Shown: piece by piece, positions 50,328 to 62,082 of the stretch | Layout: each line of letters begins with the position of its first letter | Numbering within the stretch: position 1 is the stretch's first letter | Assembly (NCBI GenBank): GCA_009829735.1 | Contig: CM020619.1 | Coordinates: 23,089,554 to 23,153,553, forward strand | Length of the DNA stretch: 64,000 bases | Source: Pyropia yezoensis | Taxonomy: Eukaryota > Rhodophyta > Bangiophyceae > Bangiales > Bangiaceae | Direction of reading: 5' to 3' | Notes under the pieces: generated by a model | Database searches by the model: none | What the model saw: the letters and a program-made list of their open reading frames with translations, nothing else | What the model was told of the DNA's origin: nothing | Made by a program: the position numbers and the translations under genes

Positions 50328-52697
50328 ATGTCGGACCCCCAGGTACCCGGGGGTGAGGACGACCTCCTGCTTGAGGAGGAGGAGGAGGTGATGGTGGACG
50401 ACGTTCCCGTCTCTGCCACTGCCGCCGAGTGTTTCTTGGCGAGCTCGTCCGAAGACGAGGGCGACCGGGTGACCGTTCGCGTGGCTCCGGACGGTGCTCC
50501 GGGCGGTTTGTCGTCCGTGTGCAGCGGCACGACGGCTCCGTCGGGTGGCGGGCAACCGCGGGTAGCTGCTGCGTCTACCCCTACTCCTCCGGCGGCCCGG
50601 ATGGCTCCTGTCGCTACTGCCGGCGCGGCTCAACCTCGAGACGGCGTCGCCGGCGTGTCGGGCGGTTATGGTGGCACCCCGACCGGGACGGCGGGTCAAG
50701 ACGGCGCGGGTGCCCGCCCGGGTGGTTCATCCTCGGCTGCGTGTGACGGGCCTACCCCTGCTGCCCCCGAGGTGCCCCCGTCGGGCTCGGGTGGCGGCGT
50801 TGCTCTGCCCGCGGTGCCGCGGGCGTCTGGAGGTCAAGGTGGGTCTACACCGATGGCAGTGGACTCCGGTAGTTACTCCGGGCGGGCGCCCGCCCTTCTT
50901 CTTCCTCCTCGGCCCCGTGCACCTCCGGCACCGGTCCATCTGCCGGTGGGGCTTCCCCCGGCGCCCCCGATTCTTCCTGGTCCTGCCCGGGTTGCCCCGT
51001 TGGGTGGCGGCGTCGCCGTGGCGGCGGGTCAACCCGCCATGTCGATGTCCGACTTGGTGGCTCGGGTTCGCGGCCTGACTGTGCAAGAGTCAATGGAGTC
51101 CGATGGGCGGATGCGGGTGGACTTCCACCTGCCGCATCCCCGTGGAGAGTCCTCCCGGCGCGTCAAGGTGGACCTGAGTTGGGAGCGGGAGTTGTTGCGG
51201 CTGGTCAACCAGCCGAACGCGGTGCGGGTGGAACACCATTGAATCCTGAGTCAGCCGGACGACCGGCATGCGCAGCTCTGGCGCACCCGGGTGGGACGGG
51301 GTGAGGTCTACCTCGACCCCGCCTTCGGGGTATGCGACCTGATTGCTCCCGCGTTACCGCGGGAGGTTGACTACCCGGCTAGTGCACGGGGGATTGCGGC
51401 GGCGGCGGAGCCGGTTGCGTTTGGGGAGACGGTGGGCGACACCGGTCGGTATCCCGACTTCGATTATTACCCGGGGGTATCCCCGTATCTGTCGTTGACG
51501 GCTCCCTACCCGCCTATGGCGGGTTTGAAGTCAGCGTCGAGCTGGCGACGTAACCATGGTGTCATGGCGGATGCGTTCCGCACCGATATATCGTGAGCGT
51601 TGCAGACCAGCAACGGTCGTGCGCCGGTATACACTCCCGTGCGCCCGCCTCTGTGGCAGGAGGGGTGGGAACCCGCCCCTGCTTTCCGGTTTGACACCGG
51701 CTACTGTCTCCGATACTTCGGGAGTGTGTTGGCCTCCCGGCCGGTCCACCCGTTGCAGGGTACCTTCACCCTTGAGGTTACCCTCGGGCAGGCTTCTTCC
51801 TTCTTGCTGTCCGTCCGCCGGCAGGGGCGCCTGTTTCATCTTCCGACGGGTGTCCGTCGGCACATCGCGCAGTTGGGCGTGGACCTGATAGCCGCCAAGA
51901 CCGGGTTGGCCCGGGAGTTCGAGGCCCTGCTGGCTGTTCACGATGCCGTGAACTGGGCTGGGGTGTTGGCCCTTCCCCCGTACCGGGACCCGCAGGCTGG
52001 GGCTACCCCCTTGCCTCGTCACTCGTTGCGTATCCGGCGTACTCAGCCGGGTGAGCCCAGTTGCCATGGGTGGGCGTCCACCGAGGCTGTTGCTGACCTG
52101 GGTATTCCCATGGTAATCCATGACCCTCTTCAGGTCCTTGCCCCGTGGTTCGGTAACCCGATACCGGCGGCGGTTGGCCGTCGTCCCCGAGAGTGGGGCT
52201 CTGCGGGTGGGGAGCGTGAGGTGTCCCGTCGTCGGGCGGAGCCCCGCCGGGGTTACGGTGGAGCCCCTTCGGTGGGGTCCTACCGGGCCTCATATCAGGC
52301 GCCACCGGCTCCGGTGGTGGCCGTGTCGGCTCCTCTGGCTCCTCTGGCTGCGCCAGTGTCCCCTCCCGCCCCTGTCATACAAGACGGGAGTCCCCGTCTC
52401 TGGTATGAGGGCGTTGACGCCCTTGTTGCCCGCGCAATGCGGGAGGGTCTCTCTGTTAGCTGGGGGGATATCCCCCCAGGTGCTGCGCTGGTTGGGTCAG
52501 CGCGTTGCTTCGGTGGCGTGCTTGACCGCCTCCAGAGAGCTCTGGAGGACGTGGAGGCTGGCCGCAGCACCCTCGTTCAGCTATGCACCGAGGTAACTCG
52601 GGTGATTGACCGTCGTGAGATTGCCGACCGGTGGAGCACGGAGGTATACGCGCTTACGCGTGAGTGGCCTCCCTCGGGCAGTGGGTCTACCCACTGA
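50328..52697 (+). pseudogene. Antisense ORF protein of family B, two in-frame TGA codons
   Basis: One frame of 790 codons from the ATG at 50328 to TGA at 52695, broken only by TGA at 51240 and 51594. The N-terminal third is acidic, then Pro/Ala/Gly-rich. The middle is folded-looking (VYLDPAFGVCDLIAPALPRE; YPDFDYYPGVSPYLSLTAPY). The part after the second TGA contains YCLRYFGSVLASRPVHPLQG and RRQGRLFHLPTGVRRHIAQL. This aligns with FGSV...RRGMLWHLP...LEQL of the family A antisense protein with a single-residue length difference over 44 residues. Like its family A counterpart it is convergent with pol. Unlike family A it has no Ser/Arg-rich tail. Function unknown. Confidence 0.75.
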
Positions 52698-53177
52698 GGA
52701 GGGCTATTGTTTGTGAGGGAGAGGGCCCCGGTAACCCTTATGGTGGCCGGGTAGTAGTGAGTATAAACTCATCCCCCTTTGGGGGCATTGCTTGCCTCTG
52801 CTTGCTGCCCTGGGGAGTACCCCTTCTGGCTCAGTGGTGCCTTGCCTCCCGTCCAACTTCTTCCGGTTGGTTCATGCTTGGGGAGGTCATCCTCCCTCAC
52901 TTTGTGTCTTGGCTTGGGCAGGTCATCCTACCGTGTAAGCCCCCTAGTTACTTCGATACTATCGAAGTTAGCCTCTACCTTTAAGTTAACTTATTAAGGT
53001 TCAGGTTTTACTTACTTATCTAAGCTTGACTCTACTTAGTTGCCTAAGCTTGGTTCGACTTAGAAACCCATAGTCTGATTTGACTTAGAAACCTAAGTCT
53101 GCCGTAACCATGTCACACCCTACTTAGTGGGTATAAGCCTCACCCCCCAACAGCCGAAGTCGGTGTCGGTTGGGTTG
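52698..53177. other. Convergent 3' region of family B
   Basis: Between the ends of the antisense ORF and pol. It is AT-richer than its surroundings, with phrases such as CTAAGCTTG and CTTAGAAACC repeated two or three times near 53020-53100. A perfect hairpin lies at 52950-52968 (ACTTCGAT / ATCGAAGT). It probably holds the two opposing transcript ends. Confidence 0.5.
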
Positions 53178-54313
53178 TTACAGTAGGCGTCGTCGCCTCA
53201 TGTAAGGCATGAGGAGTTGGCGGGGTATATGTGCCGCCTGTTCCCAGGTGGGTGAGTCGTATCCGACCCACATAACCTTGACGTACCAGGGTCCTGGTAG
53301 GTCCGGGTCGGTGTGTCCGACCACGCTCTCTACTTGGTATGGAATCCCATCCGGTCCCACCGGGTCATCTGACCGGTGGGCTGTAAGAGCTTCATTTAGC
53401 AACCCAGCCGGTACCGGCTGAGGCTGTTCCGGCTTCGGAGCAGGTGTGACATCATTCACACTGATGCATTGGATCTCCGTATCGGAGTGTAAGATAACAG
53501 AGTGGTCATCTCTGTGGAGAATCTGGTACGGTCCCTTGACCGGTTGCATGAGCTTGTTCCGCCGGAACTTCTGGTGTCTGATGTAGACCCAGTCACCTGT
53601 CATCAGGGTAGCGTTGCGCACCCGTAGTCGGGCGTCGAAGTTCTTCTTGTATCGAAGTTGTGTTCTGTCAAGGGCACCCTTGAGCTTCGGTATCATCCAC
53701 GATAGCTTGGCCAACCAAGCTAGGTGTATACGTTCGGCTGGTCGGCCCTTCGGTGTATCATACCGAGTGCACCTGCCGGGTGGCAGCGTCAGGTTACCGA
53801 CGCCCATCGGCATGACCCACTCCAGTGGGGCGATGTTGGTACTCCGATGTGGCCTGGCATTGTATGCCAGGGTGAGGACGGACAGAAGCCTGTCCCAAGT
53901 GTTCGTGTGCTCGGCCACGTAGCACTGTAGCATCTTGACGATGGCGCGGTTAAACCGCTCCACCTGCCCGTTGGTTTGCGGGTGGTAGTCGGATGCCCGA
54001 CGTGGTTCGATACCGAACATGCCTAGGACCTTAGTGCAGAATGCTGACGTAAGGTTTGCTCCGTTGTCGGAGAGGAGTTGCTTCATGACTCCGTATGCAC
54101 TGATCCAGTGGTCAACCACTGCGTTCATGATGGTATATGCCGTATCATTCGGGATGGCTGCCGCTCGTGACAGCTTAGTGAATCGGTCTGACATGACTAG
54201 GATGTACCTGTTCCCTTCTTCCGTTACCGGAAGTGGCCCGAGTATGTCGATAGCGACTTGCTCGTTGGGCCCATCGGGTGGGAACAGCTTCATGGCAGAC
54301 GCCTGCCTATGTA
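53178..54313 (-). pseudogene. Integrase and chromodomain end of family B pol
   Basis: The frame is open from the junction at 54313 to the stop at 53178, with no start of its own. The DDE core is present: AIDILGPLPVTEEGN, LLSDNGANLTSAF and NGQVERFNRAIV. Next are a GPY region (GPYQILHRDD) and a chromodomain (WYVKVMWVGYDSPTWEQAAH). Everything upstream of the integrase core is deleted. Integrase motifs are conserved against family A but overall similarity is modest. Confidence 0.9.
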
Positions 54314-54353
54314 GACTTGAAGCACTCTCTTGGCACCGTTGCTCGGCTTTCCC

Positions 54354-57300
54354 TCATGTTGAGGGAGGGCTGTTAGGGTCTATCTCATTCCGGGCACAGT
54401 ACGCCCGGACCTTCTCAGCGGGAAGGTCCTCCACATACTCCCACGTATCATCCTTGGCTTTGTAGCCAAACCAACGCACCCTCAACATGAGGCGGTCAGT
54501 GTCTTCATCCCATTCGTGGTGGATGAACTTATCGAACACGTACTCCTGCGGGCCCTGTTTGGCCGCAGGCAGTGAGGGGAGGCGCCACGCTTCCAACGCA
54601 CGCGCCCAAGCTGGGTCGCCTGCAGTCGGTGGTGCAACATTGACCACGTCCTGTCCGTTCACTGTGCGGACCCCATCGTCACTTTCGATGGTGAAGCGCC
54701 GCCCATCAGTACGAAGGACCTGGTACGGCCCCTTCGTCTGGAATACCAACTTACCCCCAGTTGGGGTGTGTGAGTGTACCAGCACCCAGTCACCCTGCTC
54801 GGGGACATGCTTGGCGTTGCGCACCTTTTTGTCAAAGGTACGCTTGTAGCGCTTTTGTGCTTTGTCCATCTCAGCCCTGACTTTAGGGATGAGGTTTTCA
54901 AGCCTAGCAGCGAACTCCGCCTTACTCTCAGTAGGAGTAGGCGTACTGCCACCATCCTCCCTAGTTGGGAGCTACCGCCGCACGGCAATAGACCGCACGC
55001 GACGGGGGGTCACAAAAGTGAGGGGAAATTCCCCGGTAGATGAGTGAACCTGCGAATTGTAGGCAGTGGTAAGAATAGAAATGTATTGGTCCCACGTTTT
55101 CACGTGCTCACTCACATAGTGGCGCAGCTGCCTAACAATAGTTTTGTTGAAGCGCTCCACCTGCCCATTAGTTTGTGGGTGGTAGGGGGTGGCATAGTTT
55201 GCCCGCACCCCCAACATATCCGGCACTCCCTGAAGCAGTACAGACGCAAATTGCGGTCCATTGTCCGATAGTGTACTATCCGGAATGCCATACGCGGCAA
55301 CCCAGTGATCTAGGAAGGCTGACAAGACCGACATGGCCGTGATCTCTGCCAGTGGGATCGCTCGCGTAAGTTTCGTGAAGCGGTCACAGATAAGCAGGAG
55401 GTACTGGTTGCCCTCCTCGGTCACTGGCAGTGGCCCAAGGATGTCCATCGCCAACGCGGCAAGGGGCTCCTAGGCCGGGAACAATTGTATAGCCGTAGTA
55501 GGCCGCCGTTCCATCAGACGGTTCTGTGCACAACTTGTGCAGGCAGCCACCCAACTGTAGATGTCCACCACCATGGACGGCCAGTAGAACCTGGTCCTCA
55601 GGGTCTGGAACAGTTTACTAGACCCCAGGTGTCCACCTGTGGGAGCGTTATGCTCCCTCTCAAGGATACTGTCCTTGAGGGATGCGGGGACGACAAGTTG
55701 TTCGGTCCCCTGGAATACCCCCCTCCTCATGAGGAGGCCATCGTCTCCCAGAAAGAACCGCGTCTCCGCCACTGTATCCAGTGTATCCCTCTGCGACTTG
55801 CAGAAGGGATCCTCGGCCTGGGCCTTCACCACCTCGTCCAGGGACAGGGGCAAGTACTTCTTGTTCCCTGGCGCCTCGGGGTTCAACGCCTGACCCGAGC
55901 GCGTGACTACCGCCCCGATGGGGATGTCCTCATCGACTGGGTTAGTGTCCAGCCCCTCGGTAGGTACCCGAGAGAGGCCGTCGGCTAGGGCATGTTGCCT
56001 GCCAGGTCGGTACTCAATATCAAAGTTGAAGGGTGCCAGTCGCACCCTCCACCGGTTGAGACGAGTGTTCGTACAGTCCGTCTTGAAGATGAACTGCAAC
56101 GCGCGGTGGTCACAGCGGATGAGGAACTTCTCACCCTCTAGGTAGTGACGAAGTGACGTCACCGCCCACACCACTGCGAGTCCTTCCAACTCGGTGACTC
56201 CGTAGTTCTTCTCGGCCGAGTTCAGCCCCTTGCTGAAGTATCCCACCGGCAAGTACTCCTTGTCCGGCTGCTGCTGAAGCAACACACAACCAAGTTCGTC
56301 GTAGCTAGCGTCCACATCCAGGATGTAGTGGCCTCCCAACCTGGGAATAGCCAGGATAGGGGGCTTCAGCAGAAGGTCCCGAAGAGTCTCAAAGGATTCC
56401 TGCTCCACCCGACTTGGGGGAGGCAGGTTCTTCGGTAGCGTTGAGCTCACTAACTCATTCAACGGTTTCGCCACCTTGGCGAAGCCCTTGGTGAAACGTC
56501 GGTACACGTTACACATCCCGAGGAAGCTCCTCATCTGGGTCTGGGTCCGGGGGTACTGAGCCTTACGGATGGCCCTCAAGTTTTTCTCGTTGACACTGAG
56601 ACGCCCCGGACGGAAAACATGTCCCAAGTATTCCACCTCTTGAGTGAAGAGGTGGCACTTACTCGCCTTCAGTGACACACCGGCGTCAGCAAGTAGCTTG
56701 AACACCTGGCCAAGATGGCTAATGTGTTCCTCCGGACTTCGGGAGAACACAATGATATCGTCTAGGTACACGAGACAGATCTGCCACCGTACCCCGGCCA
56801 GAATCATGTCCATAGCGCGCTGGAAAGTTGCCGGCGCGTTACACAGGCCAAACGGTAGACGCTTGCACTGGTAGGTACCACAGTGACAGGTAAAGGTAGT
56901 TTTATGCCTGTCCTCCGGGGCAATGGGAATTTTCCAGTACCCCGCGTTACAGTCCAGGGTAGAGAACACGTTCGCCTCCCCCAGGGAGTCCAGACAGTCG
57001 TCCATCCTAGGTAGGGGATAACTGTCCTTCACCGTGCTCTCGTTGAGCTTACGGTAGTCGATACAGAACCGGGGGGTCCCATCAACTTTGGGGACGATAA
57101 CCACCGGACTCGCCCACTCGGCGTTACTGGCCTCGATCACATCGATGGCCTCCATGCGAGCAACTTGCTCCTTAACGAGGGCCCTTGAACGGGGTCCTCC
57201 CCTATACGGTTGTTGGCGTATAGGGGGTGCACCGGGCTTCAACTCGATCCGGTGTTGGGTGGCTCTCATGAGTCCCAATTGGCCATCCCACAACTTGTGA

Positions 57301-58337
57301 TATTGGTCCAAGAGGCGTTCAACTTGAACCCTCAACCTGGGTGGGACACCCTCCATGTTCACATGGGGCCGAGGAGAGGCGGCCGACTTGGCTTGATGCT
57401 TCTCCTTTCCGGACTTCGGGTCGCTACTTGCGCCCGCGTTGAGGGTGACCGCTACTACCGGTCCCTCGTGCTGGTCGATATAGCCGAACTTGGCTCCCGA
57501 CTTGAAGAACTTGGGCGACGAGCTCAGGTTCATCACCTGGATCCTCCACGGGACGCCGGCTTTGGAGTCCATCGTGCCAAGGGCAACATGCACTTGGTGC
57601 TTGCGAGCAAGACGGGGGTCAGGGTGCACCAACCCGTTCCCCGTATAATCAGTTACAACGTCAACGTGCGCCACCGAGTTGGGGGGCAACGTGACTTTAC
57701 GGGCTAAACGCAGGGTAGCAGTAAACCCTTCCCTCACAGAACAAACAGGCTTCGACTGTGAGACTGTCACAGGAGCCACAGACTTTCCCTTACCAAGGAT
57801 GAGGATAGTCTCCCCATTCATCAACTTGACCCAGTTCTCAGGGCCACAAATCAAAGGCACTTGTGTAACAACATAAGGGGTACCCAGAAGCAGGGGTACC
57901 GATATATTCTCAACTACTCCATAGGTCACGTCGACCTCATGGGTCCCCAACCTAGTTGGTAGGGTCACGGCACCAACGATGGGAAGTACCCCACCATTGA
58001 TATCGATCAGATGGTCAGCTTTGGACTTCCAGCGTTGGAGCTTCATCTCCTTTGGTAATAGCGACTTGCGTATCAAGGAGGCTCCTGACCCGGTATCAAG
58101 TACGATACGGGCACAACAGGCACGGCCGGGGGCAAGTTGCACCCGTCCAGCCTCCTGGAAGTTCTCACCCGTCAGCACCGCGATGACCCGACGTGGGTTT
58201 ACGTTCTTGGGGAGTCCTACCCGAGGTGGGCGGACTCCCTTAGGTCGCCGCAGTATCCGGCACGGTTGGTTCGTCCTCTTGACCCACTTGGCCGAGGCTG
58301 CCGTTGTGAGCTTCGGACGGCCAGCTCCAACGGTCAT
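54354..58337 (-). pseudogene. Pol of A3, two nonsense codons
   Basis: Same domains and length as pol of A1. TAG at 55470-55472 replaces the Lys codon in the LFPAKEP stretch before the integrase core, and TAG at 54972-54974 replaces the Pro after RSIAVRR. The reading frame is otherwise continuous, including DTGS, YLDD, the HHCC site and the chromodomain. Confidence 0.9.
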
Positions 58338-60280
58338 TCGTTTCCCGCCGACTTGGCGTCCGAATCTGAGGACGAAGGGGAAGACGACGAGTCCAAGGAC
58401 GACGTGTCCGCCCCCTCCGCCGAGGGTGTGGCGACCGCCACCACCGGTCGAGACCCACCCTCGCGGCGTGAACGTACTTCGTTCGTAGCCGACTTCTTAC
58501 TCGCATTCCTAACATGTTGTTTGATGCATTTACTCAACTTGGGGCAATCATATGCCCAGTATCCATCGGAGTTGCAGTTCCAACACCGATTATCAGTTCC
58601 CGGAGGGGTCTTCCCAACTGGGGAAGACGAAGAGATACCCTGGGAAGCTCCCACGGCAGCTACCACCCTCTCCTTGCGGATTCGGCGTGCCTCTCTCAAC
58701 TCTCTGGCCTGGCGCGCCTCCTCCCGTTCCTTGGCCAACTCGGCTTGACGCTCCTGGCGTTGTTCCTCCCGCAACTTGCGGTAGGCCTCGCCTCTGCGGT
58801 AGGCGAACCTAGCCAACTCGGCCAGGGTCGCCCGGGCAGTGTTATGCTCCCGGGTCTCCATCCGGACTGACCAATGGAGTCCCTCCGCAAACCGACTCTT
58901 CACCACAGCTTGTGGATAAAGAAACCCACAAAGATTGTTGAGCGTACGGACTTGCTCCGCAAAGGACAACTCGTCCTCCGCCTCTTCCTGATGGGCTTGC
59001 GTAAACTCCTCGACTTGAGAAGCCAACGCCGCTTCATCAACCATGGCCCTCAACAACCAGTTGACGAGCTCCAAATAGGACGTCACCTCCCCAGCGCCTC
59101 CACTTGAGGAGCTGGGCATGACGGACATAAGTTCTGTCCGCAGGTCTCCCTTCGTAAACTCCTGTAGCATGTAAAAAGCCATGCCTTCACTTATGGCATT
59201 GTCGTCACAGGCTTTTGTGAAACGACGTAGGAACTCAAAGACACGGAGGGGGGGAGGTCCATCCCACTCCGCTTTGTGCCCAAAAGAGTGAAGTGCATTC
59301 TTCTTGGCACGGCCCATGGCTCGGGCCTGGTCAGGACCATACGCCACCGACTTGTTGTGGAGGGCGTAGGTCTCACAATCAAAGATCCTCTGGTAGACCG
59401 GGTTGGCTACCTGGATCTTGGGCGGCACCTCACGTTGAGGGAGCAGCCGCTGTGGCACTGGGGCAAGTTCACCCTCAGTGCCCATAGTCTGGCGCGGCGC
59501 GCTTGGTGTAGCCGCCGGCGTTTCCGGGGGGAACTCCCCCATGAAGGGCGTACGCCCGACCGAGTATGGTGTGGCTCCCTCGTTGGGAGTCACAGGTGTC
59601 GCCCCCTGTTCGGCGCGACCCGAGATAGGCGTGAGGAGGGATTCCCCCTGCGCCTGCGGGCTCGAAAGCCCCGATCCGGTCTGGACATTAAGGCCATCTG
59701 GCAAACTCGCCACAATCTGATTCAGAATAGTATTCGTCATCGTGACCACCAGGTCCGGCAAAGTCTGCCGCAACACATTGGTCGTTTCCCGACGGACAGT
59801 TTCCGCGAGGAGTGGATTGACGACTCCAGTTGAGTCTCGGTCCGTCTCCGGGAGTCCACCTGAGGGCTAACCACGTTCCTCAGGGGTCTCAACCGGGCGC
59901 ATGGGCGCGAGCCCATCGCCGACCAACGGAGGTCCGCCGTCCTCCGAAAGCCTAGTTGGCGACGGCTCCAAGCCAAAGTTGGCTCCAACCCGAGTGGAAC
60001 CCGCGGGGACAGTCCTCACCCCTTGGGACGTTCCCGTTGAGTGTACCACACGGTGGCCAGACTTCGGCCCACCCACATCAGAAGTGTCACCCGAGTGAGC
60101 TCCCGACTGAGTCGGGGTGGCCTGTTGCCCGCCCGCACTTCCAGTCCTGCTGGCTTGTGGGACCTCTAGTCCCTCTGCGACCCCACGTAAACCCACCTGT
60201 GTCTCACCAGTATTCAAAGGCACTGAAGTACGTGCGTCACCCGTGTACTCCCCGGACGACGGGGGGTCCGAACTAGCCAT
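58334..60280 (-). pseudogene. Gag of A3, one nonsense codon and altered zinc knuckle
   Basis: 649 codons from the ATG at 60280 to the TGA overlapping pol (ATGA). A single TAG at 59867-59869 stands where A1 has a Tyr codon (ERGYPSGG). The zinc knuckle reads CWNCNSDGYWAYDC, so the zinc-binding His is Tyr. This copy shows the gag frame that A1 lost through homopolymer changes. Confidence 0.85.
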
Positions 60281-60380
60281 GTTGGCTGACGATCCGTATG
60301 ACACGGTACAAGTCCACCGTTCCTCTGAGACAGAGGGCCCCCTACACCCGGGTGCACCCGGAGGTAAAGTTTACCTCTGT

Positions 60381-60397
60381 CCCCTGCTGCTCCACCA
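60381..60397 (-). other. Primer binding site of A3
   Basis: Two bases after the 5' LTR the minus strand reads TGGTGGAGCAGCAGGGG. It begins with TGG, complementary to a tRNA CCA end. I cannot name the tRNA with confidence. Confidence 0.65.
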
Positions 60398-60399
60398 AA

Positions 60400-60889
60400 T
60401 GTGGCAAAAACCACTTACACACACGGCACCCAAGTTGGGGCGGTGTACAAGGGCTGCCTCCCGTGTCGGGGGAACCGGAAGAAGTGCAAGTCGCACACAC
60501 TCTGTCCCTGTTGTGGGGCAAACCCCCCACTGACAAACAAGAGGATGGTGTGTGGTCCAACAGTTTCTTGGTCGGGACGGGGACGCAGGGCCAAGCCCCG
60601 CTGTCCCTCCCCTTATCCCCCCAGGGTCCCCTCAGAATCTCGCCACTCAGAATCTCCCACCCCAGCACCTGCCCACCGGGCCACACGAAAATTCAAGACG
60701 ATAAATACAGAAAACCCTCAAATCCAAGTTGGATTTACTACTAAGCTAACTATCCCAAACTTAGGGAATACGGACCCAAATGCAGGGGGAGGAACGGATC
60801 AGGCTAGTGGCCTGCCGCCCCTTGCATGGCACGTGTTGCTCCTTGCATGGCACGTGTTGCCCCCGTACCTGGGGGTCAATACTGCCACA
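60400..60889 (-). repeat. 5' LTR of A3 (490 bp)
   Basis: Bounded by TGTGGCA/TGCCACA like the other family A LTRs. It is 22 bases longer, mainly because of a tandem duplication of the CTTGCATGGCACGTGTTGC segment near 60820-60860. It is followed on the right by host sequence (CCATG...). Confidence 0.95.
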
Positions 60890-62082
60890 CCATGTGCTGG
60901 GCGCAGGGAGGTTCAATCAGAACCCCGCACGACGCGGCTCCCCTCTAGCCCGCGGCCGAGTCGCCAGCGCGTCGGCGCGGCGCCCATTCGGACTCCCCGA
61001 TCCCAAGGACGATACCGTCCGGGCCTTTCCCTCCCCGCTCTTCACCACCCGTCCAGCGCCAATGGTCGCGCGGAGTGGCCATTCAGAAACCGCCACACGG
61101 ATTGCAATCCCTGCTGGGCTTGCCCCCCTCCCCCCACTCCACCGTCCAGCCACACCTGCGCGAGCGGGTCGCCCGGTCGAGGTGCCCACAATGCGCACCG
61201 GGCGCCTCCCGCCCCCGCCCACACGGCTGTCAACGCGACACAGCGCGCGCGCTGCGGCCGGTCGGACAGGCTGATCACAGTTGTGATTTCAGTCCGGCGC
61301 CCCACACCGCGCCCCCACCAGCGCCTTCCGGAAGCCCCTACCCGCGCGGGGCTCCCGGTCTCGCCCAACTCCAACAGGAGTAGGTTCGGGGCTCCCCGTC
61401 CCCGCCACACGCCGCATTCCATCCGCAACCGGGGGGCGGGTCGCCTTGTCGGCGCCCCTTCACAAAATCGCCAACGCTGCGGGGCTGCCTCACACCCGTC
61501 GGGAATGGTCTTGTTCACCCCCCATTCTCAAAAAGAATGCGGGGTGAATGGCCCAAGCCCCATTCTTGACTTCCAATGTGGATGGAGTTACATTGATTGA
61601 GATAACTCGGCTGAATCCGGCAGAAACCTGCTTAGAAATCCAGCGTTGCTGTCTGAGGCCGCGAACCACCGCATGGACCATATACACCAGATTTGACGCA
61701 TGTTTGGACCGTTTCGGCTGCAATTTTCTAAAGTTCTTGCATATTGCGTTGGGATTCGCTGTTGCAGGTTGTGCTCTTACGGCCGGATCAATGAATGCCC
61801 ATGCGCGTCCCTAAGGGAACAAAACCGCGACAAAACCGCGATCCGTGATCCGCACCCACAGTCAGCCAGTCCGGGGCCAGAACCGAGACAAAACCGCGAT
61901 CGATTGCAGTTTGATTGGCTCACAGCCGCCCTCGGAGGTGTGAGCAACGGGAGCAACGGGACCTCGGACGTTGCACACTGAGGCGAGATGACGGCCGCAC
62001 GACAGTCCGTGTGTGTTTTCGCGTCGTGCGCATTCTTGTTTTTTCTCGTCGATACAACAGAGACTGTTTATTTTCTCACCTC
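60890..62082. other. Host intergenic region to the right of the retrotransposon nest
   Basis: GC-rich to about 61,500, then mixed. CATTCT and AGAATG form a hairpin near 61526-61542. The phrase ACAAAACCGCGATC recurs twice between 61820 and 61905. No gene recognised. Confidence 0.5.

Larger units (their letters stand above)
49380..54313 (-). mobile_element. Family B Ty3/gypsy chromodomain retrotransposon, 5' part deleted
   Basis: Read on the minus strand: integrase end of pol - antisense ORF (plus strand) - polypurine tract - 3' LTR. Its integrase is clearly different from family A, so this is a separate lineage with the same layout. It inserted into the antisense ORF of a family A element at 49379/49380. 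Its gag, protease, RT and 5' LTR are gone: at 54313/54314 the sequence switches directly to the 3' end of family A pol. The bases before the LTR are CTCGC, but the other target-site copy was lost in the deletion. Confidence 0.9.
54314..60889 (-). mobile_element. Family A copy A3, 3' part lost, 5' LTR present
   Basis: Minus-strand order: 5' LTR (60889-60400) - primer binding site - gag - pol, ending 40 bases beyond the pol stop where family B sequence begins. Together with 48758-49379 it forms one element that received the family B insertion and then lost the intervening part. This copy carries point nonsense mutations rather than indels and is the oldest-looking A copy here. Confidence 0.9.

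Noticed and set aside
61519-61550. CATTCT...AGAATG hairpin considered as a bacterial-type terminator or element end
   Set aside because: Eukaryotic context, no following T run in either direction, and no matching inverted end nearby.
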